A stretch of 64,000 nt of DNA from Taenia hydatigena (lineage: Eukaryota; Platyhelminthes; Cestoda; Cyclophyllidea; Taeniidae), in assembly GCA_036345935.2 (NCBI GenBank), contig JADWOT020000008.1:716652-780651 (forward strand), given 5' to 3'. This document shows, one piece after another, positions 59,376 to 64,000 of the stretch. The translations under genes and the position numbers were made by a program. The notes under the pieces were generated by a model. It was not told where the DNA came from and did not search any database. It saw nothing but the letters and a program-made list of their open reading frames with translations. Every line of letters starts with the position of its first letter. The first letter of the stretch is position 1.

Positions 59376-60940
59376 TTACCAAATGGAGTGAAAGGTTATG
59401 ACAATAAATACCACGCACTTGAGTAAAATGGTAAGATTATAGCCTAGGCTTTCCATGCAGTTGGAGAATTCTTGAAGAAAGTTTAAAATCTCTTCCGAAT
59501 CAGTATCTTCACGATCACTGTGCAGGCTTGGATCCGATGAGGTATGTCTAAGAATGCTGGCTACTCCGGGGCACTGACGAGCAGTTGCACTGACTGCAGT
59601 CACAAAGCAAGAATATGAGATGGATTTAAAAAATGCAGAAATTCCCTTGGTAACTGGCCCCATTATAAGGAAGAGTACGCCTTGGTAGAATGTTGGCTCG
59701 ATGAACTCAACAGATGAACAAAGGATGTTAATAATCTGCTTATTTACTACCATTCTTATGTCGATCTTCAAGTCATACAGCCCAAAACCCTCAGACAAAG
59801 AGGAAAACGCCTCCCTTATTTTATTGATTTTACACTTGCATCGGTACTTAAAAGGTATTAAATTCGTAATGACTTCTTAACTCCCTTAGAATTTAATGCT
59901 AGAATTGCATTGACTCGCCTAATCAGATGAAGCATTCTCCTTTTCATCTGCATTGTGAAGCCGATAGCACATAGGATCAAGTGAACTCTGCAAGAGACGG
60001 ACGCGCAGCCGCTCAGTGACACCTCCCTCAGTTGGATCATCTTTTTCCGTGCGGAATGAAACCACAACCAAGTGGTCAAAATTATGCCCACAGAAAATGC
60101 AGTGATAAGTTTGCTGCGTTCTTCCTTAGTAGAGAACCCTTGCGTCTCTTTCATCGCATGAGAATGGAGAGACACTGGTTTCTCAGGACTCTTGAATTTT
60201 TCTAATCAATTCGGATTCGATAATAGAGGCACGGGATTATCCTTATTGAATAGAAAGCAACAAGTATGCGTGATTAGCTTTACTGGATGGGCAAGGAACG
60301 AGGAATGCAGTCAAACCTTTCATTCGTGTGTCTTTTTGTAGCGCTTTATTTCTAAAAGTGTGCTGAAACCCTCGATACATTGCATGCACCAGTAGAAACT
60401 GCAATTACGATGACGCAGGTGACGTTGCTGCATCCGGTTAAAGTCGTTGCACTCTTCATTGCACACGGTGCGTTTGTACCCACTGTCAGTCTTTTCTTCA
60501 CGATCCTTAGCAAAATTAAACAAGAAAATCAAACTAATTATAATTAAAAGTTATCTGTGGCCTAGATGATGATCTACTAATTGGCATAATTCTCATAATG
60601 TATTATTCGCGAAGATGAAATATAGTTAATGCTTATTAACTTTGCACGGTTTCAAATACTAGGGTAGCACAGAAAAATCCATGAGGCATCCCAATTGCGT
60701 CTGTCGATCAGCTATAAAGATGTTCTTAATGGCCTCTCAGTCAGGAATAGTTGTTCATAGGCATCTCCCAAAGTAAGCACTTAAAATATGGCAAAATAAT
60801 GGCACAATTAGATTAAGGCATATGATGAACAACAAAACATGCACTTATCTCGATCGCCTTAAGGAACCCAATCTTGTCTTCCGAGTCGATAATAAGTGCT
60901 TAGCGCAGCCTTCTCTCGTCCTGTGTCTCCTTGTTGGAAT
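59376..60940 (-). pseudogene. C2H2 zinc-finger-type gene copy, left partner of inverted pair P3
   Basis: Four blocks on the minus strand have homologues in the same order and frame at 62066-63624. (1) 60660-60940 has TLGDAYEQLFL and IDRQTQLGCLMDF, broken by a stop and a frameshift. (2) 60320-60505, after the acceptor TTTTGCTAAG, has TVCNEECNDF and RHLRHRNC, then a C2H2-like finger WCMQCIEGFSTLLEIKRYKK with TH. (3) 59919-60113 has YHCIFCGHNFDHL and GGVTERLRVRL up to NADEKENASSD. (4) 59376-59879 has SLSEGFGLYDLKIDIRMVV and SDREDTDSEEILNFLQEF. Fingers bind nucleic acid in known C2H2 proteins. The promoter-side block is dead and one finger has Arg for Cys, so this is probably a pseudogene. Confidence 0.55.
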
Positions 60941-62065
60941 TGCCACTTAGGAGATCTAAGGCTACGCCCTTCTGCTCCAGCACTTCCTCTATGCCTTTAT
61001 GATTGAAATGCAACTTTATGCAAAACCACTAGGTTTCTCTAATTTGATGCATTTATAAGTTGCAACTCCCTCACTCCCTAGTCTCTTTGTGTCCTAGCCA
61101 TGGCTCAATTCGTGTGAAATTTAGTGGCAATGTATCATTTGCAACCTTCGAAATGCTGACCTTTTAAGCCAATCTCACGCGTAGGGAGTACATTTTTGTG
61201 TCAGCCAAATATTTCGCTATGTATTCGCATTTTAATGCCATCCTGTGGGTTCAATATATGAGCTTGCTCAGTTAAGAGCTAGTATGCAAAATTAAGATGC
61301 CTAAAGCCGTCGAAGGCCTGCTACGCAAGAAGTTTAACAACTCAGAAATGACGAATTTGAAAATGCTGATAAACTATTTATACCGGTTATGCACTGAACT
61401 GTTCGACGTATTCCGTGCACACATCACGATTAAAAGCGTACCGATGGCACCAATGAAATTGTTCCTAAGGTTTAAAGCAGCAAGCAGCAGATTTTAAGGC
61501 TCAAAATAATCGGGGAAAGAATGTTGTTGTACATAGGCAATTCCTGTTCGCATTGTCTTACACAAGGCCTTCAGCATCCAATGCTCCGCTTTGAGGATGC
61601 GGTCAAGCAGCCACCGAAGGGGCGCGGCTACAAACAGTCCTAAATAAATAATCTTAGTGAATCGTTCAGTACCTAACTAATCTGCAGACCCTACTAACTG
61701 AAAATCTGCAGAAGTAGGCTGTTAGAATCGATAAATAGTCTTGATAATTCGTCATTTCTGGGCTGCTTAGCCCCTTGTGTAGGCAATCTAGTAACGTTAT
61801 ACAGATTTTTTCTCTGCGCACCAGTTGTTAACTGTGCAAAAATGATTCTGATTTCCTAGGCGGAACGCATGCACGGGCTTGGGATAACAAAGGCTGCAAC
61901 TGATGCTTAATCACTAAAATTTAAAAGTAGTGACTTAAGCATGGGACGCAACAAGGTCAAAAAGTAAGAACGCCAACCCTTTAAGTGCACTGGGTAACAG
62001 ATCCCAAACGATTTTAATTGAGGTCGTCTAGTATCAGGAACTCGTAGCCTAGATGCCTTAAGTAG
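60941..62065. other. Central region of P3
   Basis: This is the interval between the two zinc-finger-type copies. A 66-codon frame at 61297-61497 (KKFNNSEMTNLKMLINYLY) looks somewhat protein-like and could be an upstream exon of the right copy. The centre near 61.5 kb has no near-identical core like that of P2. Confidence 0.4.
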
Positions 62066-63624
62066 AAGTTTACTGAGGAGGCAGAAGGCGATCGAGGTTT
62101 ACTGGAGGTATTTATTATATACCAAAGAGGCAAAACTAGTTATCTAGTCGAAGTAGGAACTAATGCGCAATTTTCCACTCACCACATGTCTCTTAACAAC
62201 TTTATAAACATCCCACCTGAATTGCGTGCATTTACATTGGAAGATGCTTTTAAACAACAATTCTTATCTTGGTTTCGTCCTCAAAGGGACGCCGTCAGCA
62301 ATCTCATTGTGGTTGATCGGGAAGCGCTGCTGAGATGTCTCGTGGATTCGTTCTGTACGGACCTGTGCTATGATTTCATGTAAATTTGATGACTGTCAAA
62401 TCTATGCAATAAGAGGAGATGATGCAATGTGGTAAAATGGGCCAGTTGGTAAAGGTTGTCACGCCAAAGCGAAGTTTTCTATTTTACTTATGAAATGTTT
62501 GTTTTCTTTGTTTTACCATGGAAGCTGACAGAATCTGACGGTGGAAACAAATGTGCTGTGTGCGATGAAGAGCATGATTACTAGAGTGGGATGCATTGAC
62601 CCCTCCTACTTCACAGAATTTGCCAGTTACAACTCAGTCTAAACATTAAATGCAACACAGTGACGCACCTAGATAAGGCTTCATTGCAGCCAGCGTTCCC
62701 TACAGTTCCAGTTGAGTAGGTGAAGAATGCGCTTTTCACTTTTTTATTAAAATGAAAATGTGCCCTTAGTATCAATTCCGAAATATTGGAAGTTCAAAGA
62801 TTTCTAAAAACCTGGGGCCGCCTAATTCCCATGTGCCAAATAATTGCGAATGTCCTCTTTACCACCGCATCACCTGTGGATTCACATTTGACTGATTGAA
62901 TGAGGTGTTATTCAACGTGGAACAGAAGAGTTTAACTAAACGAGCTGTCATTGACCGGTTGCGATCTCGTCTCCAGTGTGGTGGGTTCAGTGTCGAGGGC
63001 CATTGCCTCGGCAATGCAGATGAAGAGGAGAGTGTCCTTTGCAAAAATCAATGACAAATTTTACAGATGGGATCGTGTGTTTGCCTCTTCTCTAATTAAG
63101 TATGTTGCAACAAGAAAAGTGAGGTGCAAAACGGAGGAAGGAAGAAGGTAAAAAAGGATGTGATGCATGCACACATATAAGAGGTCGTTTCGTTGAAGGC
63201 GTCGCCATCTCTGATGATTCTAAGCATCATTTGCACTCGATGATGATGTACATTAAAAATCGCGTAGAAATATCCTTAAACGCAACAAACCGGTCAATGT
63301 AGACTAATTTGCGTGACATCGAAACGCACCGAATACGTTGCAGTAAGCAGAGCCAAAACGAAATAGACCAACTGCAACACTGAAAGAACGAATTTTGCAA
63401 ATGAATACGACATCTTAGAATGTTTCCATCTCCCCATTTTGGTAGAGAATCCTCATTTGAGTGATGAGGAGCGGTCGAGAAACGAGCAAAATTTTATCGT
63501 CGCTGTAGCAATTCTGGGGACACAACGAGGCCTAATCCTGCTCATCAGTAAATGCAACACACGTCAGTGGCTGGATAAGTGGCAGTTAGGTTCCACTAAC
63601 AGCGTGGCTGAGCTAACGTCATAG
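62066..63624 (+). pseudogene. C2H2 zinc-finger-type gene copy, right partner of inverted pair P3
   Basis: Block 1 (62066-62379) is one open frame with GDRGLLEVFIIYQRGKTSYL, FTLEDAFKQQFLSWFRPQ and VVDREALLRCLVDSF, and ends at a GTAAAT donor. Block 2 starts near 62525 after a pyrimidine run with TESDGGNKCAVCDEEHDY, then TAG. Block 3 (about 62851-63054) has YHRITCGFTFD, a TGA where the left copy has His, then AVIDRLRSRL and GNADEEESV. Block 4 has FVEGVAISDDSKHHLHSMM (from about 63183) and NPHLSDEERSRNEQNF (about 63449). The minor frame 62951-63151 is only a shadow of block 3. The in-frame stops mark it as a pseudogene unless splicing avoids them. Confidence 0.55.
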
Positions 63625-64000
63625 GAAGCACTGATTCATCTTTGGTTCCACTAAAAACAGGAAGCTCTATCCCCATTATACATCTAGACGCGTTTGATGT
63701 GCTGCCAGTGTGCACGCTTCACTGATTTCCCTTCTCACTTTCAATGCACACTTTTAGCTCAGGTGGCGAAGTGAAAGGTTAAGTCAAATTGCATTGGTTT
63801 GCATCCTCTGGTCTAAAGCGCACTGTGACTCTTAAGAGGGTTCAAAAATTAATGCAACCTGTAGAAAGCTCAATGAAGAGAGCAAATGTAGTACCAAAGA
63901 ATTGGGCTGTTTTTGAATTAAGTAGTTCGCAACTTATGAGGACCTTCTGAATTCCCAAATGCTAAAGTGTTTCTTTTGATATGCAAAGGAAACAGTTGGT

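Noticed and set aside
59858..60175. 105-codon frame that looks like a transmembrane receptor segment
   Set aside because: The mirrored copy shows that a different phase is conserved (YHCIFCG and TERLRVRL), so the hydrophobic reading is a shadow frame.
59376..60532. Gustatory-receptor-like multi-pass membrane protein
   Set aside because: I first read hydrophobic segments here as membrane helices. The stretch near 60520 is a splice-acceptor pyrimidine tract and the other is a wrong frame; zinc-finger-type residues fit better.
62951..63151. 66-codon plus-strand frame with QMKRR
   Set aside because: It is a shadow of the frame-conserved block GNADEEESV in the zinc-finger-type copy.
1..64000. 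Reassigned stop codon (TAA as sense) suggested by the mucin-like frame and the TTA-loop tRNA-like unit
   Set aside because: Other candidate frames end normally at TAA, the tRNA-like unit is structurally broken, and simple pseudogene decay explains both.
1..64000. CRISPR arrays, prophage, operons or rRNA genes
   Set aside because: No regularly spaced short repeats, no dense co-directional genes and no rRNA-like sequence were seen; the DNA is clearly of eukaryotic type.

Overview
The window looks like nuclear DNA of an animal: AT-leaning, very low gene density, intron-type splice signals (GTAAGT or GTGAGT donors and pyrimidine-tract acceptors), TATA-box promoters, C2H2 zinc-finger coding remnants, a mucin-like secreted-protein gene and many tRNA-derived repeat units. 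It is not prokaryotic: there are no operons and hardly any long ORFs. The exact taxon cannot be fixed from the sequence. A 100-base run of N at 43735-43834 marks a scaffold gap. Coding calls are weak except where two homologous copies keep the same frame.

The dominant structure is inverted duplication at three separate places. (P1) 1-9854: two practically identical 2,082-bp arms around a 5.7-kb spacer. (P2) about 26.7-32.5 kb: two divergently oriented copies of a mucin-like, probably GPI-anchored protein gene, joined by a 4.8-kb intergenic palindrome. A 695-bp core of that palindrome is almost identical between arms, while its outer parts are strongly diverged. (P3) about 59.4-63.6 kb: two head-to-head copies of a multi-exon C2H2 zinc-finger-type gene, both broken. 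In P2 and P3 the matching strand symmetry was recognised by reading one arm against the reverse complement of the other.

The second theme is tRNA-derived repeats. A composite repeat of about 400-460 bp occurs at 14641-15105 (minus) and 40180-40580 (plus). It has a pyrimidine-rich part, an initiator-Met-like tRNA unit and a conserved tail. Further isolated tRNA-like units lie at 4404-4487, 5804-5900, 38727-38797 (Thr-like) and 39070-39138, with weaker ones elsewhere. A second dispersed family sits at 42742-43130 (two units in tandem) and 26006-26106.

Layout: 1-9.9 kb P1; 10.3-10.85 kb a 190-codon open frame of uncertain nature; 12-15 kb several possible exons and repeat copy A; 15.2-21.7 kb mostly non-coding with pyrimidine-rich tracts; 21.8 and 23.7 kb possible exons; 26-32.5 kb P2; 32.9-36.8 kb possible exons; 38.7-40.6 kb tRNA-like units and repeat copy B; 42.7-43.1 kb tandem repeat; 43.7 kb gap; 45-49 kb possible exons; 53.5-54.4 kb two better exon candidates; 58-63.6 kb a small candidate and P3. 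No complete, certainly functional multi-exon gene could be assembled by eye.
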